This document shows positions 44,365 to 54,848 of a stretch of DNA of 64,000 nt, one piece after another. Within the stretch, counting starts at the first letter, position 1, and every line of letters starts with the position of its first letter. Source of the stretch: Aeromonas finlandensis (GTDB lineage: Bacteria > Pseudomonadota > Gammaproteobacteria > Enterobacterales > Aeromonadaceae); assembly GCF_000764645.1 (NCBI RefSeq), contig NZ_JRGK01000269.1, positions 38,398 to 102,397 of the forward strand, in the 5' to 3' direction. The notes under the pieces are model-generated. The model was not told the DNA's origin. It did not search any database and was given only the letters and a program-made list of their open reading frames with translations. The position numbers and the translations under genes were made by a program.

Positions 44365-45129
44365 ATGGGACATCGCAAGCCGTTTGTAGCAGCCAACTGG
44401 AAGTTGCACGGTAGTAGGTCGCAGTTAGAGCAGTTTACGAGTCGGTGCCTGAACGGCGTTGACGGTAAAGCAGATGTGGTTCTCTGCCCTTCCCATGTGC
44501 ATCTCGACTTTACCGCTTCACTGCTCAATGAGCAGAAAGTAATAAGGTTGGGGGCTCAGAATGTGAGTCAGCACAACACTGGCGCTTACACAGGAGAAAT
44601 CTCGTGTCAGATGCTGGTTGAGGCAGGGTGTCGTTACGTATTGGTAGGGCACTCCGAGCGCAGGCGTCTCTTTGGTGAGACCAGTTTTATCGTCGCAGAG
44701 AAGTTTGCGGCAGCCAGAGCGGCAGGCTTGATTCCCATCCTCTGTTTAGGTGAGTCAGGTGCGGCGAGGCAGGCGAGAAGAGCCTTTGAGGTGATCGCCG
44801 AAGAACTGGATATCGTCATAGAGAAAAATGGCGCGATGGCTTTCGATAATGCTATCATCGCCTACGAGCCGATTTGGGCTGTAGGTACAGGTAAATGCGC
44901 CACACCCGAGCAGGCACAAGAGGTTCATTCCTTTATACGTGGTCGCTTGGCGGAGGATACTCCGGTAATAGGTGAGAAAGTTAGAATCATCTATGGTGGG
45001 AGCGTAACGCCGACCAACGCGAGAGATTTGTTTGCCCAGCCCGACATTGATGGCGGATTGATTGGCGGAGCAAGCCTCGATAGCGATGCGTTTTTAGGAA
45101 TTGTTGAAGCGGCAAAGGGTGCAAGTTAA
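44365..45129 (+). CDS. tpiA: Triosephosphate isomerase
   Basis: TpiA interconverts dihydroxyacetone phosphate and glyceraldehyde 3-phosphate. All catalytic residues are present: Lys 13 in NWKLHG, His 96 in VGHSERR, Glu 168 in AYEPIWAVGTG, plus the phosphate loop IIYGGSV. The conserved Asn two residues after the lysine is His here. The 254-residue length is normal. Codon choice differs from neighbours: ATA, AGG and AGA codons and T-rich third positions appear, unlike the strongly biased glmM and nusA, so low expression, a second tpiA copy elsewhere or foreign origin should be considered. The start at 44365 is about nine bases after AGGGAG. Confidence 0.94.
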   Translation: MGHRKPFVAANWKLHGSRSQLEQFTSRCLNGVDGKADVVLCPSHVHLDFTASLLNEQKVIRLGAQNVSQHNTGAYTGEISCQMLVEAGCRYVLVGHSERRRLFGETSFIVAEKFAAARAAGLIPILCLGESGAARQARRAFEVIAEELDIVIEKNGAMAFDNAIIAYEPIWAVGTGKCATPEQAQEVHSFIRGRLAEDTPVIGEKVRIIYGGSVTPTNARDLFAQPDIDGGLIGGASLDSDAFLGIVEAAKGAS

Positions 45130-45456
45130 ATGTACGAGATTCTTTTAGTCGTTTATCTGCTGGTGTCACTGGCTCTGATTGGTCTGGTGATGATTCAGCA
45201 AGGTAAAGGGGCTGATATGGGCGCCTCCTTCGGCGCAGGGGCATCGAACACAGTATTCGGCTCCGGTGGTTCAGGCAGTTTCCTGACCCGAACAACAGCG
45301 ATTTTGGCTACTCTGTTTTTTTTGATTAGCTTGGTGCTTGGCTCATTGTCTAGCAACAAGGTGAAGCAGGGTAGTGAGTGGGAAAATTTGCAACAAACCC
45401 AACAGGTTGAGCAGACCAAAGCGCCAGTAAACAAAGATACTGACGTTCCCCAGTAA
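45130..45456 (+). CDS. secG: Preprotein translocase subunit SecG
   Basis: SecG is a small subunit of the SecYEG channel that aids protein export. The 108-residue protein has two transmembrane helices (ILLVVYLLVSLALIGLVMI and ILATLFFLISLVLGSL) separated by the glycine-rich loop QQGKGADMGASFGAGASNTVFGS, which is diagnostic. The ATG follows the tpiA stop without a gap, so the two are coupled. The C-terminal tail is polar, as in E. coli. Confidence 0.95.
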   Translation: MYEILLVVYLLVSLALIGLVMIQQGKGADMGASFGAGASNTVFGSGGSGSFLTRTTAILATLFFLISLVLGSLSSNKVKQGSEWENLQQTQQVEQTKAPVNKDTDVPQ

Positions 45457-45465
45457 ATGAGTTTT

Positions 45466-45550
45466 GCCGTGGTGGTGGAATTGGTAGACACGCTATCTTG
45501 AGGGGGTAGTGCTCTAGGGTGTGCGGGTTCGAGTCCCGCCCACGGCACCA
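45466..45550 (+). tRNA. leuU: tRNA-Leu (anticodon GAG)
   Basis: This 85-nt class II tRNA with encoded CCA has acceptor arms GCCGTGG/CCACGGC, an anticodon stem CTATC/GGTAG around loop TTGAGGG (anticodon GAG at 45500-45502), a short variable arm and a T-arm GCGGGTTCGAGTCCCGC. It lies between secG and the initiator tRNA, as leuU does in E. coli. Confidence 0.96.
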
Positions 45551-45562
45551 ATTAAGCAGTGA

Positions 45563-45578
45563 ACTCGGGAAACCGAGT
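45563..45578 (+). terminator. Weak hairpin after tRNA-Leu
   Basis: ACTCGG (45563-45568), loop GAAA, CCGAGT (45573-45578), then GTATTATAG. It probably defines the 3' end of the tRNA-Leu precursor. Confidence 0.45.
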
Positions 45579-45597
45579 GTATTATAGCCAGTCAGTC

Positions 45598-45626
45598 TTG
45601 TATCGAGAGAGTGAAGTGGCTATAAT
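45598..45626 (+). promoter_or_regulatory. Sigma-70 promoter of the initiator tRNA (metY-nusA-infB operon)
   Basis: TTGTAT (45598-45603), exactly 17 bp, then a perfect TATAAT (45621-45626), followed by a GC-containing discriminator CTCGCACG typical of stringently controlled stable-RNA promoters. The tRNA begins 17 bases after the -10. Confidence 0.8.
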
Positions 45627-45642
45627 CTCGCACGATTTCGGA

Positions 45643-45719
<77 letters not shown>

Positions 45720-45785
45720 AATTTCACGCATTTCCTACGCTCAGGAAGGCGGTCGCTGCGAGGCGACAATCAGGGTAAAGCGCCA

Positions 45786-45813
45786 AGCCCCGATTTGACA
45801 TCGGGGCTTTTTG
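45786..45813 (+). terminator. Attenuating terminator between metY and rimP
   Basis: AGCCCCGAT (45786-45794), loop TTGAC, ATCGGGGCT (45800-45808), then TTTTG. It ends most metY transcripts; partial readthrough would feed rimP-nusA-infB. Confidence 0.85.
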
Positions 45814-45885
45814 TTATGTGCAATTTACTCTGAATCGATCTCTATCTGGGCTTTATGCCCTTTTTTTGTTTTTCGGAGGGTGACT

Positions 45886-46344
45886 TTGGCTACGTTGGAA
45901 CAACGTTTGACCGATCTGCTCGAGGCTCCGGTCGTTGCCTTGGGTTTTGAACTTTGGGGTATTGAGTTTATCCGTGCGGGTAAACACTCCACCTTGCGTG
46001 TCTATATCGACGGCGAGCAGGGTGTAACAGTCGAGAACTGTGCTGAAGTCAGCCATCAGGTTGGCGCCATCATGGACGTCGAAGATCCCATCACCGAGGA
46101 GTATTACCTCGAGGTGTCCTCCCCAGGCCTGGATCGTCCCCTGTTCAAGGTTGCCCAATTCGAAAAATACGTTGGCCAAGAGGCGGCGGTAACGCTTCGG
46201 ATGGCAACAAACAACCGCCGCAAGTTCAAAGGCGTAATCAAAGCTGTGCAAGGCGACATGATCACCCTGACAGTAGATGGTAAGGACGACGTGTTGGCTT
46301 TCACCAATATCCAAAAAGCGAACATAGTGCCGAACTTTGGTTAA
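45886..46344 (+). CDS. rimP: Ribosome maturation factor RimP
   Basis: RimP assists 30S subunit assembly. The 152-residue protein has [55 protein letters not shown] and the C-terminal SH3-like domain ending [13 protein letters not shown], all nearly identical to the family pattern. The start is TTG at 45886, six bases after GGAGG; a GTG at 45880 overlaps the end of the ribosome binding site. No ATG is available close by. First protein gene of the nusA-infB operon. Confidence 0.95.
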   Translation: MATLEQRLTDLLEAPVVALGFELWGIEFIRAGKHSTLRVYIDGEQGVTVENCAEVSHQVGAIMDVEDPITEEYYLEVSSPGLDRPLFKVAQFEKYVGQEAAVTLRMATNNRRKFKGVIKAVQGDMITLTVDGKDDVLAFTNIQKANIVPNFG

Positions 46345-46358
46345 CGAGGCTATCGGAT

Positions 46359-47861
46359 ATGAATAAAGAGATTTTGCTGGTCGTTGACGCAGTATCCAAC
46401 GAGAAGGCGGTACCCCGCGAGAAGATTTTCCAGGCACTGGAAACCGCGCTGGCGACTGCGACCAAGAAGAAATACGAAGGCGAGATTGAAGTTCGGGTTG
46501 AAATCGATCGCAAGACCGGTGACTACGAAACTTACCGCCGTTGGGTAGTTATTGCAGATCAAGCTGCAATGGAAAACGCCTACGCTGAAATCACCCTGGA
46601 AGCGGCGCAGATTGATCAGCCGGACATCCAGATTGGTGACTATGTTGAAGACCAGATCGACTCTGTGACCTTCGACCGTATCACTACCCAGACCGCCAAG
46701 CAGGTTATCGTGCAGAAAGTGCGCGAAGCCGAGCGTTCACAAGTAGTTGATCAGTTTAAAGATAAAGAAGGCACCATCATCAGTGGTGTGGTCAAGAAGA
46801 GCAACCGCGACAACGTCATTCTGGATCTGGGCAGCAATGCTGAAGCCGTGATCTTCCGTGATGACATGCTGCCGCGTGAAACCTTCCGTCCGGGCGACCG
46901 CGTCCGTGGCCTGCTTTACGCTGTACGTCCGGAAGCCCGTGGTTCTCAGCTGTTTGTCAGCCGTTCCAGCCCGGACTTCCTGAAAGAGCTGTTCCGTATC
47001 GAAGTACCGGAAATCGGTGAAGAGATGATCGAAATCATGGGTGCTGCCCGTGATCCGGGTTCCCGCGCCAAGATCGCGGTGAAGACCAACGATCGTCGTA
47101 TCGACCCGATCGGTGCCTGTATCGGTATGCGTGGTGCCCGTGTGCAAGCTGTCTCCGCCGAGCTGAGCGGTGAGCGCGCCGACATCGTGCTGTACGATGA
47201 CAACCCGGCCCAGTACGTGATCAATGCCATGGCGCCTGCCGATGTGGCCTCCATCATCGTTGATGAAGACAACCACACCATGGATATCGCCGTGGAAGCT
47301 GCCAACCTGGCTCAGGCCATCGGTCGCAATGGTCAGAACGTGCGTCTGGCCTCCCAGCTGACCGGTTGGGAACTGAACGTGATGACCGTTGAGGACATGC
47401 GTGCCAAGCACCAGGCCGAAAACGACCGCATCATGAACCTGTTCACCAGCACCCTGGATATCGACGACGATTTCGCCGGTCTGCTGATGGAAGAGGGCTT
47501 CTCCACTCTGGAAGAGATCGCCTTTGTACCGGTCAACGAGCTGCTGGCTATCGATGGTCTGGATGAAGACATGGTCGAAGAGCTGCGCAAGCGCGCCAAA
47601 GATGCCCTGACTACCAAGGCACTGGCCAAGGAAGAGTCTTTCGATGGCGTCGAGCCGTCCGAAGAGCTGCTCAATCTGAACGGTCTGAGCCGCGAACTGG
47701 CTTACGCTCTGGCGGGCCGTGGCGTGGGCACCCTGGAAGATTTGGCTGAGCAAGGTATCGATGACCTTGCTGATATTGAAGGGCTGACTGCCGAGAAGGC
47801 AGGTGAGCTCATTATGGCTGCTCGCAATATCTGTTGGTTCGGAGAAGAGCAGTCCGAGTAA
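46359..47861 (+). CDS. nusA: Transcription termination/antitermination protein NusA
   Basis: NusA binds RNA polymerase and nascent RNA and modulates pausing, termination and antitermination. The 500-residue protein has the N-terminal polymerase-binding domain ([20 protein letters not shown]), an S1 domain ([20 protein letters not shown]), two KH domains ([19 protein letters not shown] and [17 protein letters not shown]), and two C-terminal acidic helix-hairpin repeats (residues about 365-425 and 440-495), as in E. coli NusA. It lies 14 bases after rimP and 20 before infB. Confidence 0.98.
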   Translation: MNKEILLVVDAVSNEKAVPREKIFQALETALATATKKKYEGEIEVRVEIDRKTGDYETYRRWVVIADQAAMENAYAEITLEAAQIDQPDIQIGDYVEDQIDSVTFDRITTQTAKQVIVQKVREAERSQVVDQFKDKEGTIISGVVKKSNRDNVILDLGSNAEAVIFRDDMLPRETFRPGDRVRGLLYAVRPEARGSQLFVSRSSPDFLKELFRIEVPEIGEEMIEIMGAARDPGSRAKIAVKTNDRRIDPIGACIGMRGARVQAVSAELSGERADIVLYDDNPAQYVINAMAPADVASIIVDEDNHTMDIAVEAANLAQAIGRNGQNVRLASQLTGWELNVMTVEDMRAKHQAENDRIMNLFTSTLDIDDDFAGLLMEEGFSTLEEIAFVPVNELLAIDGLDEDMVEELRKRAKDALTTKALAKEESFDGVEPSEELLNLNGLSRELAYALAGRGVGTLEDLAEQGIDDLADIEGLTAEKAGELIMAARNICWFGEEQSE

Positions 47862-47881
47862 GATCAAACGGAGGAAAATGA

Positions 47882-50578
47882 ATGGCAGAAGTATCAGTCA
47901 AACAACTTGCCACTGACATCGACACACCGGTTGATCGTCTTCTCCAGCAGTTTGTCGATGCCGGTATCAGCAAGAGCAAGGCCGACGACATGGTCAGCGA
48001 GTCTGAAAAACAGACTCTGCTGGCACACCTGAAGAAACAGCATGGGGGTGACGAGGTCGCCGCTCCTGCCCGCATGACCTTGCAACGCAAGACCAAGAGC
48101 ACCATCAGTGTTCAGGGTACTGGCGGCAAGAACAAGGAAGTGCAGGTAGAAGTGCGCAAGTCTCGCACCTATGTAAGACGCTCGGCGCTGGAAGATGAAC
48201 AGCGCCAGGCGGAAGCCGAGGAAACAGCGCGTTTGGAAGCAGAAGAAAAAGCTCGTCGCGAGGCCGAAGAAAAGGCTCGCCTCGACGCTGAAGAGAAGGC
48301 TCGCCGTGAGGCTGAGCAGGCTCGTCGTGAAGCTGAGGAAAAGGCGCGGATCGAGGCACAATCAAAGGCTCGACAGGCTTCACAGCCCGCCAAAGCAGCC
48401 AGTAGCACAGCTCAGCAAGAGGCAGAAAAGATGGCCAAGCGCGAAGCAGAAGAACTGAAGCGCCAACAGGAACAAACAGCTTTGCAAAAAGCTGAAGAAC
48501 TCGCCGCGAAGAAAGCCGAAGAGGCTCGTCTCATGGCGGAACAGAACTCGGCCCGTTGGGCTGAAGAAGAAGCCGCTCGCGCCAAAGAGAGCAGCGACTA
48601 CCATCTGACTACCAACAAGCATGCGCAAGCCGCAGAAGACGAGTTGGATCGGAAAGAAGAGACCAGCCGTCGTACCGCAGCTGCAGCTGTCAAAGCCCCG
48701 AAAAAGGCTGGTCGTCGTGAAGATGACCGCGACTCCCGCAACCCGCGTGCCCGCAAGGGCAAGCGTGGCAAGGTCGCCACTCCGAACGCCATGAAGCACG
48801 GCTTCAACAAGCCGGCTGCCGTGGTTAACCGCGACGTCGTCATCGGCGAGACCATCACTGTGGCCGAACTGGCCAACAAGATGGCCGTCAAAGGTGTTGA
48901 AGTCATCAAGGCGATGATGAAGATGGGCGCCATGGCCACCATCAACCAGGTGATCGACCAGGAGACCGCTCAGCTGGTCGCCGAGGAGATGGGTCACAAG
49001 GTTGTGCTGCGTCGTGAGAACGAGCTGGAAGAGGCGGTACTGTCCGATCGTGACGAGACCTCTGAAGCCAAGCCGCGCGCTCCGGTCGTGACCATCATGG
49101 GTCACGTTGACCACGGTAAGACCTCGCTGCTCGACTACATTCGTAAAGCCAAGGTCGCTGCTGGCGAAGCCGGTGGTATTACCCAGCATATCGGTGCTTA
49201 CCACGTCGAAACCGACAGTGGCATGATCACCTTCCTGGATACTCCGGGTCACGCTGCGTTTACCTCCATGCGTGCTCGTGGTGCCAAGGCAACCGATATC
49301 GTGGTTCTGGTTGTTGCTGCCGATGACGGCGTTATGCCGCAGACCATCGAAGCAATCCAGCACGCCAAGGCTGCCGGTGTACCGCTGGTTGTTGCGGTCA
49401 ACAAGATCGACAAGCCTGAAGCGGATCCGGATCGCGTCAAGACCGAGCTGGCCCGTTACAACGTCATGTCTGAAGATTGGGGTGGAGATTGCCAGTTCGT
49501 GCACGTTTCTGCCAAGTCTGGCGAAGGCATCGACGATCTGCTGGAAGCCATCCTGGTCCAGTCTGAAGTGCTGGAACTGAAAGCGGTTGTCGATGGCATG
49601 GCCAACGGCGTCGTGATCGAATCCTTCCTGGACAAGGGTCGTGGTCCGGTTGCTACCGTACTGGTACAAGAAGGTACTCTGCGTCAGGGCGACATCGTCC
49701 TGTGTGGTCTCGAGTACGGCCGTGTTCGCGCCATGCGTGACGAACTGGGTCGCGAGATCAAGGAAGCGGGTCCCTCCCTGCCGGTGGAAATTCTGGGTCT
49801 GTCTGGCGTTCCCTCTGCCGGTGACGAAGCCACCGTTGTCCGTGACGAGAAGAAAGCCCGTGAAGTGGCGCTCTACCGTCAGGGCAAGTTCCGCGAAGTC
49901 AAGCTGGCTCGCCAGCAGAAGGCCAAGCTGGAAAACATGTTCGCCAACATGACCGAGGGCGAAGTGTCCGAAGTGAACGTGGTGATCAAGGCCGACGTAC
50001 AGGGTTCTGTGGAAGCGATCTGCGATGCGCTGGTCAAACTCTCCACCGACGAAGTGAAGGTGAAGATCGTGGGTTCCGGCGTAGGTGGTATCACCGAAAC
50101 CGACGCAACCCTGGCTGCTGCTTCCAGCGCCATCCTGGTTGGTTTCAACGTCCGTGCCGACGCTTCTGCGCGCAAGGTCATCGAAGCCGAGAGCCTGGAT
50201 CTGCGTTACTACTCCGTCATCTATGACCTGATCGACGAAGTGAAGCAGGCCATGAGCGGCAAGCTGGCCCCTGAGTATCGTCAGGAGATCATCGGTCTGG
50301 CTGAAGTGCGTAGCGTCTTCAAGTCTCCGAAGTTCGGCGCGGTTGCCGGTTGTATGGTTACCGAAGGTGTGGTCAAGCGTTCCAACCGTATTCGCGTTCT
50401 GCGTGACAACGTGGTTATCTATGAAGGCGAGCTGGAATCCCTGCGTCGCTTCAAGGATGACGTCAACGAAGTTCGCAACGGCTACGAGTGTGGTATCGCG
50501 GTCAAGAACTACAACGACGTGCGCGAAGGCGACCAGATCGAAGTTTACGAGACTGTTGAAATCCAACGGACTCTGTAA
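47882..50578 (+). CDS. infB: Translation initiation factor IF-2
   Basis: IF-2 delivers initiator tRNA to the 30S subunit. The 898-residue protein has an N-terminal IF2N domain ([24 protein letters not shown]), a long charged coiled region of Glu-Lys-Ala-Arg repeats, a second IF2N domain near 310-360, and the GTPase domain with GHVDHGKT (about 408-415), DTPGHAAF and NKIDK. The fMet-tRNA-binding C2 domain ends the chain. Shorter isoforms starting within the N-terminal half are known in E. coli; I cannot identify the start codon here. rbfA follows after a terminator. Confidence 0.98.
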   Translation: MAEVSVKQLATDIDTPVDRLLQQFVDAGISKSKADDMVSESEKQTLLAHLKKQHGGDEVAAPARMTLQRKTKSTISVQGTGGKNKEVQVEVRKSRTYVRRSALEDEQRQAEAEETARLEAEEKARREAEEKARLDAEEKARREAEQARREAEEKARIEAQSKARQASQPAKAASSTAQQEAEKMAKREAEELKRQQEQTALQKAEELAAKKAEEARLMAEQNSARWAEEEAARAKESSDYHLTTNKHAQAAEDELDRKEETSRRTAAAAVKAPKKAGRREDDRDSRNPRARKGKRGKVATPNAMKHGFNKPAAVVNRDVVIGETITVAELANKMAVKGVEVIKAMMKMGAMATINQVIDQETAQLVAEEMGHKVVLRRENELEEAVLSDRDETSEAKPRAPVVTIMGHVDHGKTSLLDYIRKAKVAAGEAGGITQHIGAYHVETDSGMITFLDTPGHAAFTSMRARGAKATDIVVLVVAADDGVMPQTIEAIQHAKAAGVPLVVAVNKIDKPEADPDRVKTELARYNVMSEDWGGDCQFVHVSAKSGEGIDDLLEAILVQSEVLELKAVVDGMANGVVIESFLDKGRGPVATVLVQEGTLRQGDIVLCGLEYGRVRAMRDELGREIKEAGPSLPVEILGLSGVPSAGDEATVVRDEKKAREVALYRQGKFREVKLARQQKAKLENMFANMTEGEVSEVNVVIKADVQGSVEAICDALVKLSTDEVKVKIVGSGVGGITETDATLAAASSAILVGFNVRADASARKVIEAESLDLRYYSVIYDLIDEVKQAMSGKLAPEYRQEIIGLAEVRSVFKSPKFGAVAGCMVTEGVVKRSNRIRVLRDNVVIYEGELESLRRFKDDVNEVRNGYECGIAVKNYNDVREGDQIEVYETVEIQRTL
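48221..48358 (+). repeat. Tandem 8-residue (24-base) repeats inside infB
   Basis: Six imperfect units of the pattern EEKARREA lie in frame ([46 protein letters not shown]). They form the charged helical linker of IF-2. Slippage in this array would change linker length between strains. Confidence 0.85.
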
Positions 50579-50598
50579 GCCGAGAGTTAGACAAAATA

Positions 50599-50618
50599 GG
50601 GGGCCGCGGCCCCCTTTT
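50599..50618 (+). terminator. Terminator between infB and rbfA
   Basis: GGGGGCCGCGGCCCCC (50599-50614), a perfect 16-base palindrome, followed by TTTTAT. It could reduce expression of rbfA-truB relative to infB. Confidence 0.75.
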
Positions 50619-50633
50619 ATCGCAGGATAGAAT

Positions 50634-51071
50634 ATGGCCAGAGAATTCAGCCGGACCCGTCGGGTCGGACAGCAGATCCAGCGTGAAATCGCGCTGATCC
50701 TGCAGCGCGAGGTGAAAGACCCGCGTATCGGCATGGTGACTGTTTCCGATGTGGAAGTGTCCCGTGACCTCAACTATGCCAAGATTTACGTCACCTTCTT
50801 GCAGCTGGAAAATGATGCCGAGCGCATCAAGGAAGGCTTGCTGGGTCTGACCGAAGCAGCCGGATACATCCGTAGTCTGCTGGGCAGCGCCATGCGTCTG
50901 CGCGTAGTGCCCGAGCTGCGTTTCTACTACGACCAGACCCTGGTCGAGGGGATGCGTCTCTCCAACCTGGTGACCAACACTGTGCGTGAAGACAAGCGTC
51001 GCATGGCCGAATCCGGCCGTGACGAAGAAGCTGCATCCGCACCGGATGACACGACTGAGGATAAAGCCTGA
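50634..51071 (+). CDS. rbfA: Ribosome-binding factor A
   Basis: RbfA binds the 30S subunit and is needed for 16S rRNA 5'-end maturation and cold adaptation. The 145-residue protein has the KH-like core: [45 protein letters not shown] and [20 protein letters not shown]. The C-terminal tail is acidic and slightly longer than in E. coli. The ATG has GGA seven bases upstream. truB starts one base after its stop. Confidence 0.96.
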   Translation: MAREFSRTRRVGQQIQREIALILQREVKDPRIGMVTVSDVEVSRDLNYAKIYVTFLQLENDAERIKEGLLGLTEAAGYIRSLLGSAMRLRVVPELRFYYDQTLVEGMRLSNLVTNTVREDKRRMAESGRDEEAASAPDDTTEDKA

Positions 51072-51072
51072 G

Positions 51073-52023
51073 ATGACCCGAAGACGTCGTTTCAAGGGCC
51101 GTGATGTGCACGGCATTCTGCTGCTGGACAAGCCGACCGGCCTGACCTCCAACGATGTGTTGCAGAAGGTCAAGCGCATCTACAACGCCGCCAAGGCCGG
51201 TCACACCGGCGCCCTGGACCCGCTGGCGACCGGCATGCTGCCGATCTGCCTCGGTGAGGCCACCAAGTTCTCCCAGTATCTGCTGGAAGCGGACAAGCGC
51301 TATGAGGTAACCGCCAAACTGGGCGAGCGTACCAACACTAGCGACTCCGATGGCGAGGTGGTCTCCACCCGTCCGGTGAACGTGGCTGTCGGTACCCTGA
51401 TTGAGGCGCTGGACCAGTTCCGCGGCCCCATCATGCAGGTGCCGTCCATGTACTCCGCGCTCAAGCACAACGGCCGTCCGCTTTACGAATATGCCCGCGA
51501 AGGTATCGAAATCGAGCGCGAAGCCCGTCCCATCACCGTATTCGAGCTCAAACTGCTGAGCTTTGAAGGTGATGAAGTGCGCCTCGAAGTGCACTGCAGC
51601 AAGGGCACCTACATCCGCTCTCTGGTGGATGATCTGGGTGAAGTGCTGGGCTGCGGCGCCCACGTGACCCAGTTGCGCCGTACCCAGGTCGCCAGCTACC
51701 CGTACGAGCGGATGCTGACCCTGGATCAGCTCGAGTGCATCTTCGAGCAGGCCAAGGCCGAGAGCATCCCGCCGCGCGAGCAACTGGATCCGCTGTTGCT
51801 GCCGATGGACACCGCCGTGGCTTCCCTGCCCGAGGTGAACATGCTGGCTGTCGTGGCTGCCTATGTGAATCAGGGCCAGGCTGTGCAGGTGGCGGGTGCG
51901 CCACAAAGTGGTCAGGTTCGCATGACAGTCGGCCCGGAGCGCGAGTTTATCGGGGTTGGCGAGATTGATGATGATGGCCGTGTCGCGCCCAAGCGACTGG
52001 TGCGTTATCACGACGAGGAGTGA
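51073..52023 (+). CDS. truB: tRNA pseudouridine-55 synthase
   Basis: TruB makes pseudouridine 55 in the T-loop of nearly all tRNAs and has a tRNA-folding role. The 316-residue protein has the catalytic aspartate in [15 protein letters not shown], the [16 protein letters not shown] segment, [20 protein letters not shown] and a C-terminal PUA domain ([20 protein letters not shown]). The start at 51073 ([11 protein letters not shown]) is one base after the rbfA stop; a 29-codon upstream open extension lies within rbfA and is rejected. Confidence 0.96.
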   Translation: MTRRRRFKGRDVHGILLLDKPTGLTSNDVLQKVKRIYNAAKAGHTGALDPLATGMLPICLGEATKFSQYLLEADKRYEVTAKLGERTNTSDSDGEVVSTRPVNVAVGTLIEALDQFRGPIMQVPSMYSALKHNGRPLYEYAREGIEIEREARPITVFELKLLSFEGDEVRLEVHCSKGTYIRSLVDDLGEVLGCGAHVTQLRRTQVASYPYERMLTLDQLECIFEQAKAESIPPREQLDPLLLPMDTAVASLPEVNMLAVVAAYVNQGQAVQVAGAPQSGQVRMTVGPEREFIGVGEIDDDGRVAPKRLVRYHDEE

Positions 52024-52029
52024 TCCTCA

Positions 52030-52104
52030 GGCGGTATCATCCTCTCTTGCCCGTTGCACGTCTTTATCGTTGCGAAAAGGGGCGGGGACGATTATGATAC
52101 CGCC
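52030..52104 (+). promoter_or_regulatory. rpsO promoter within a long-range inverted repeat
   Basis: The promoter is TTGCGA (52070-52075), a 17-bp spacer and TATGAT (52093-52098). The 11-bp sequence GGCGGTATCAT (52030-52040) recurs as its exact reverse complement ATGATACCGCC (52094-52104), overlapping the -10. The repeat brackets the -35, so it may be a two-site operator or the arms of a large stem in readthrough RNA from truB. Confidence 0.6.
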
Positions 52105-52167
52105 CTCATTTCACGGCTGAATTAGAGATTGGCTGTGAACCTTTAAACACTCTACTGGAGTACACCT

Positions 52168-52437
52168 ATGTCTCTAAATGCTGAGATCAAAGCTCAAATC
52201 GTTGCTGACAACGCTCGTTGCGCCAACGACACTGGCTCCCCCGAAGTGCAAGTTGCCCTGCTGACTGCCCAGATCAACCATCTGCAAGGTCACTTCAAAG
52301 AGCACTCCAAGGACCACCACGGTCGTCGCGGTCTGCTGCGCATGGTTTCCCAGCGTCGTAAGCTGCTGGACTACCTGAAGCGTAAAGACGTTCAGCGTTA
52401 CGCTGCTCTGATCGCCAAGCTGGGTCTGCGTCGTTAA
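52168..52437 (+). CDS. rpsO: 30S ribosomal protein S15
   Basis: S15 binds 16S rRNA early in 30S assembly and forms an intersubunit bridge. The 89-residue protein has the invariant [50 protein letters not shown]. coli rpsO is autoregulated by S15 binding a pseudoknot over its start codon; I did not verify such a structure here. The ATG follows GGAG. A strong terminator separates it from pnp, as in E. coli. Confidence 0.99.
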   Translation: MSLNAEIKAQIVADNARCANDTGSPEVQVALLTAQINHLQGHFKEHSKDHHGRRGLLRMVSQRRKLLDYLKRKDVQRYAALIAKLGLRR

Positions 52438-52456
52438 TCGACCATCAGATTTCGCG

Positions 52457-52488
52457 AAAAAGGGGAACCATCAGGTTCCCCTTTTTTT
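52457..52488 (+). terminator. Terminator of rpsO
   Basis: AAAAAGGGGAACC (52457-52469), loop ATCA, GGTTCCCCTTTTT (52474-52486) with further T. Confidence 0.9.
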
Positions 52489-52605
52489 ATTGCTCTTCAA
52501 GCCGTTGCCTGCCTCACAGAATTCGCGTCGCCGCTTACCTTTTGCATCGAATCAAGTATACTTGTGCGCGAATTTAAAGAGCCAAATTGTAAAAAGGAAA
52601 TTCAC

Positions 52606-54753
52606 GTGAATCCTATTGTAAAGTCATTCCAGTACGGTCAACACACCGTCACTCTGGAAACCGGTGTGATGGCCCGTCAAGCCACTGCGGCCGTTATGGT
52701 CAGCATGGACGATACCTGCGTATTTGTGACCGTAGTCGGCAAGAAAGAGGCCGATCACGGCCGTGATTTCTTCCCGCTGACCGTCAATTACCAGGAGCGT
52801 ACCTATGCTGCTGGTCGTATCCCGGGTGGTTTCTTCCGTCGTGAAGGCCGTCCGAGCGAAGGCGAGACCCTCATCTCCCGTCTGATCGACCGTCCTATTC
52901 GTCCGCTGTTCCCGGAAGGCTTCCTCAATGAGGTTCAGGTCGTTGCGACCGTCATGTCCGTGAATCCTGCTGTATCCCCCGACATCGTTGCCATGATCGG
53001 TGCCTCTGCTGCACTGGCCATCTCCGGTATCCCGTTTGGCGGCCCGATCGGCGCTGCTCGCGTGGGTTACATGAATGGTCAGTATGTGCTGAACCCGACT
53101 ACCACCGAACTGCCGCAGAGCGATCTGGATCTGGTGGTTGCCGGTACTGCCAACGCGGTACTGATGGTTGAGTCCGAAGCGGCCATCCTTTCCGAAGAGG
53201 TGATGCTGGGCGCCGTGGTATTTGGTCACGACCAGATGCAGACCGTGATCAATGCGATCAACGAGTTTGCCGCTGCCGTCGGCACCAAGCCGTGGGACTG
53301 GACTCCGCCTGCCGTCAACGAAGCGCTGAAAGCCAAGGTTGCCGAGTTGGCGACCGCCGAACTGGGTGAAGCCTACCGCATCACCGAGAAGGCTGTTCGT
53401 TACGAAACCATCGCTGCCATCAAGGGCCGTGTGGTTGAGCAAGTTATCGCTTCCGGCGTGGAAGAAGATGCCAAGAAGATCGGCGAAGAGTTCCACAGCC
53501 TGGAAAGCCGCATCGTTCGTGGTCGCGTAGTACGTGGCGAGCCGCGTATCGATGGTCGCGATCCGGAAATGATCCGCGCCCTGAGCGTAGGTACCGGCAT
53601 TCTGCCCCGTGCTCACGGTTCTGCCCTGTTCACCCGTGGTGAAACTCAGGCCATCGTAGTTGCCACTCTGGGTACCGAGCGTGACGCCCAGAACATCGAC
53701 GAGCTGACCGGCAACCGTGCTGATCGCTTCATGCTGCACTACAACTTCCCGCCATACTGCGTCGGTGAGACCGGCATGATGGGTAGCCCGAAGCGTCGTG
53801 AAATCGGTCACGGCCGTCTGGCCAAGCGCGGCGTTGCAGCCGTGATGCCGAGCGCCGCCGAGTTCCCGTATGTGGTGCGCGTGGTGTCTGAAATCACCGA
53901 ATCCAACGGTTCCTCCTCCATGGCCTCAGTGTGTGGTTCCTCTCTGGCGCTGATGGATGCCGGTGTGCCGATCAAGGCCTCCGTTGCCGGTATCGCCATG
54001 GGTCTGGTGAAGGAAGAAGAAGGTTTCGTCGTGCTGTCCGACATCCTGGGTGACGAAGATCACCTGGGCGATATGGACTTCAAAGTAGCCGGTACCACCG
54101 AAGGTGTAACCGCGCTGCAGATGGACATCAAGATCGAAGGCATCACCAAAGAGATCATGGAGATTGCCCTGAAGCAAGCTCGTGGCGCTCGTCTGCACAT
54201 CCTGAAAGTGATGGACGAAGCTATCCAGGCTCCGCGTGCCGAGATCTCCGATTTCGCACCGCGCATCCACACCATCAAGATCAATCCTGAGAAGATCAAG
54301 GACGTGATCGGTAAGGGTGGTTCCGTGATCCGTGCGCTGACCGAAGAGACCGGCACCAACATTGAGTTGGATGATGATGGTACTGTACGTATCTCCGCCG
54401 TGGCCAACGAAGCTGCCATGGAAGCTATCCGTCGCATCGAGGCCATCACTGCCGAGATCGAAGTGAACCGCATCTATGAAGGTAAAGTTGTCCGTCTGGC
54501 CGATTTCGGTGCATTCGTCAACATCCTGCCAGGCAAAGATGGTCTGGTACACATCTCCCAGATCACCGACGCGCGCGTGCAGAACGTGGCTGACCACCTG
54601 ACCATCGGTGACGTGGTCAAGGTGAAGGTACTGGAAGTGGACCGTCAGGGCCGTGTACGTCTCTCCATCAAGGAAGCGAACGCCCCGACCGAAGCTGCTG
54701 CACCTGCTGCTGACGTCGCTCCGGCCGCTGAAGAAGCGCCTGCTGCAGAGTAA
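52606..54753 (+). CDS. pnp: Polyribonucleotide nucleotidyltransferase (PNPase)
   Basis: PNPase is the 3'-5' phosphorolytic exoribonuclease of the degradosome. The 715-residue protein has two RNase PH domains ([13 protein letters not shown] and the second with [11 protein letters not shown] and [14 protein letters not shown]), the helical linker between them, a KH domain ([20 protein letters not shown]) and an S1 domain ([21 protein letters not shown]). The start is GTG at 52606, after AAGGAAA, matching the family N-terminus [10 protein letters not shown]; upstream codons are not conserved. The tail is Ala/Glu-rich. E. coli pnp is autoregulated through an RNase III-cut leader, which may also apply here. 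Confidence 0.98.
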   Translation: MNPIVKSFQYGQHTVTLETGVMARQATAAVMVSMDDTCVFVTVVGKKEADHGRDFFPLTVNYQERTYAAGRIPGGFFRREGRPSEGETLISRLIDRPIRPLFPEGFLNEVQVVATVMSVNPAVSPDIVAMIGASAALAISGIPFGGPIGAARVGYMNGQYVLNPTTTELPQSDLDLVVAGTANAVLMVESEAAILSEEVMLGAVVFGHDQMQTVINAINEFAAAVGTKPWDWTPPAVNEALKAKVAELATAELGEAYRITEKAVRYETIAAIKGRVVEQVIASGVEEDAKKIGEEFHSLESRIVRGRVVRGEPRIDGRDPEMIRALSVGTGILPRAHGSALFTRGETQAIVVATLGTERDAQNIDELTGNRADRFMLHYNFPPYCVGETGMMGSPKRREIGHGRLAKRGVAAVMPSAAEFPYVVRVVSEITESNGSSSMASVCGSSLALMDAGVPIKASVAGIAMGLVKEEEGFVVLSDILGDEDHLGDMDFKVAGTTEGVTALQMDIKIEGITKEIMEIALKQARGARLHILKVMDEAIQAPRAEISDFAPRIHTIKINPEKIKDVIGKGGSVIRALTEETGTNIELDDDGTVRISAVANEAAMEAIRRIEAITAEIEVNRIYEGKVVRLADFGAFVNILPGKDGLVHISQITDARVQNVADHLTIGDVVKVKVLEVDRQGRVRLSIKEANAPTEAAAPAADVAPAAEEAPAAE

Positions 54754-54790
54754 TCTGCTCGCCTGATACCGGACTGGTTCCGGTTGATGT

Positions 54791-54827
54791 AAAAAGTCCG
54801 GCTCCCCTTGGGGAGCCGGACTTTTTT
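54791..54827. terminator. Bidirectional terminator between pnp and cheB
   Basis: AAAAAGTCCGGCTCCCC (54791-54807) pairs with GGGGAGCCGGACTTTTT (54810-54826), with T-runs on both strands. Confidence 0.9.
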
Positions 54828-54848
54828 ATGGTTTAAACGCGAGCGAGC

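Noticed and set aside
48221..48358. Tandem repeats in infB as a mobile or CRISPR-like array
   Set aside because: The units are in frame, encode the known charged linker of IF-2 and vary only synonymously or conservatively.
48380..50773. 797-codon antisense ORF over infB
   Set aside because: Another shadow of a highly biased gene. The sense strand encodes every IF-2 motif.
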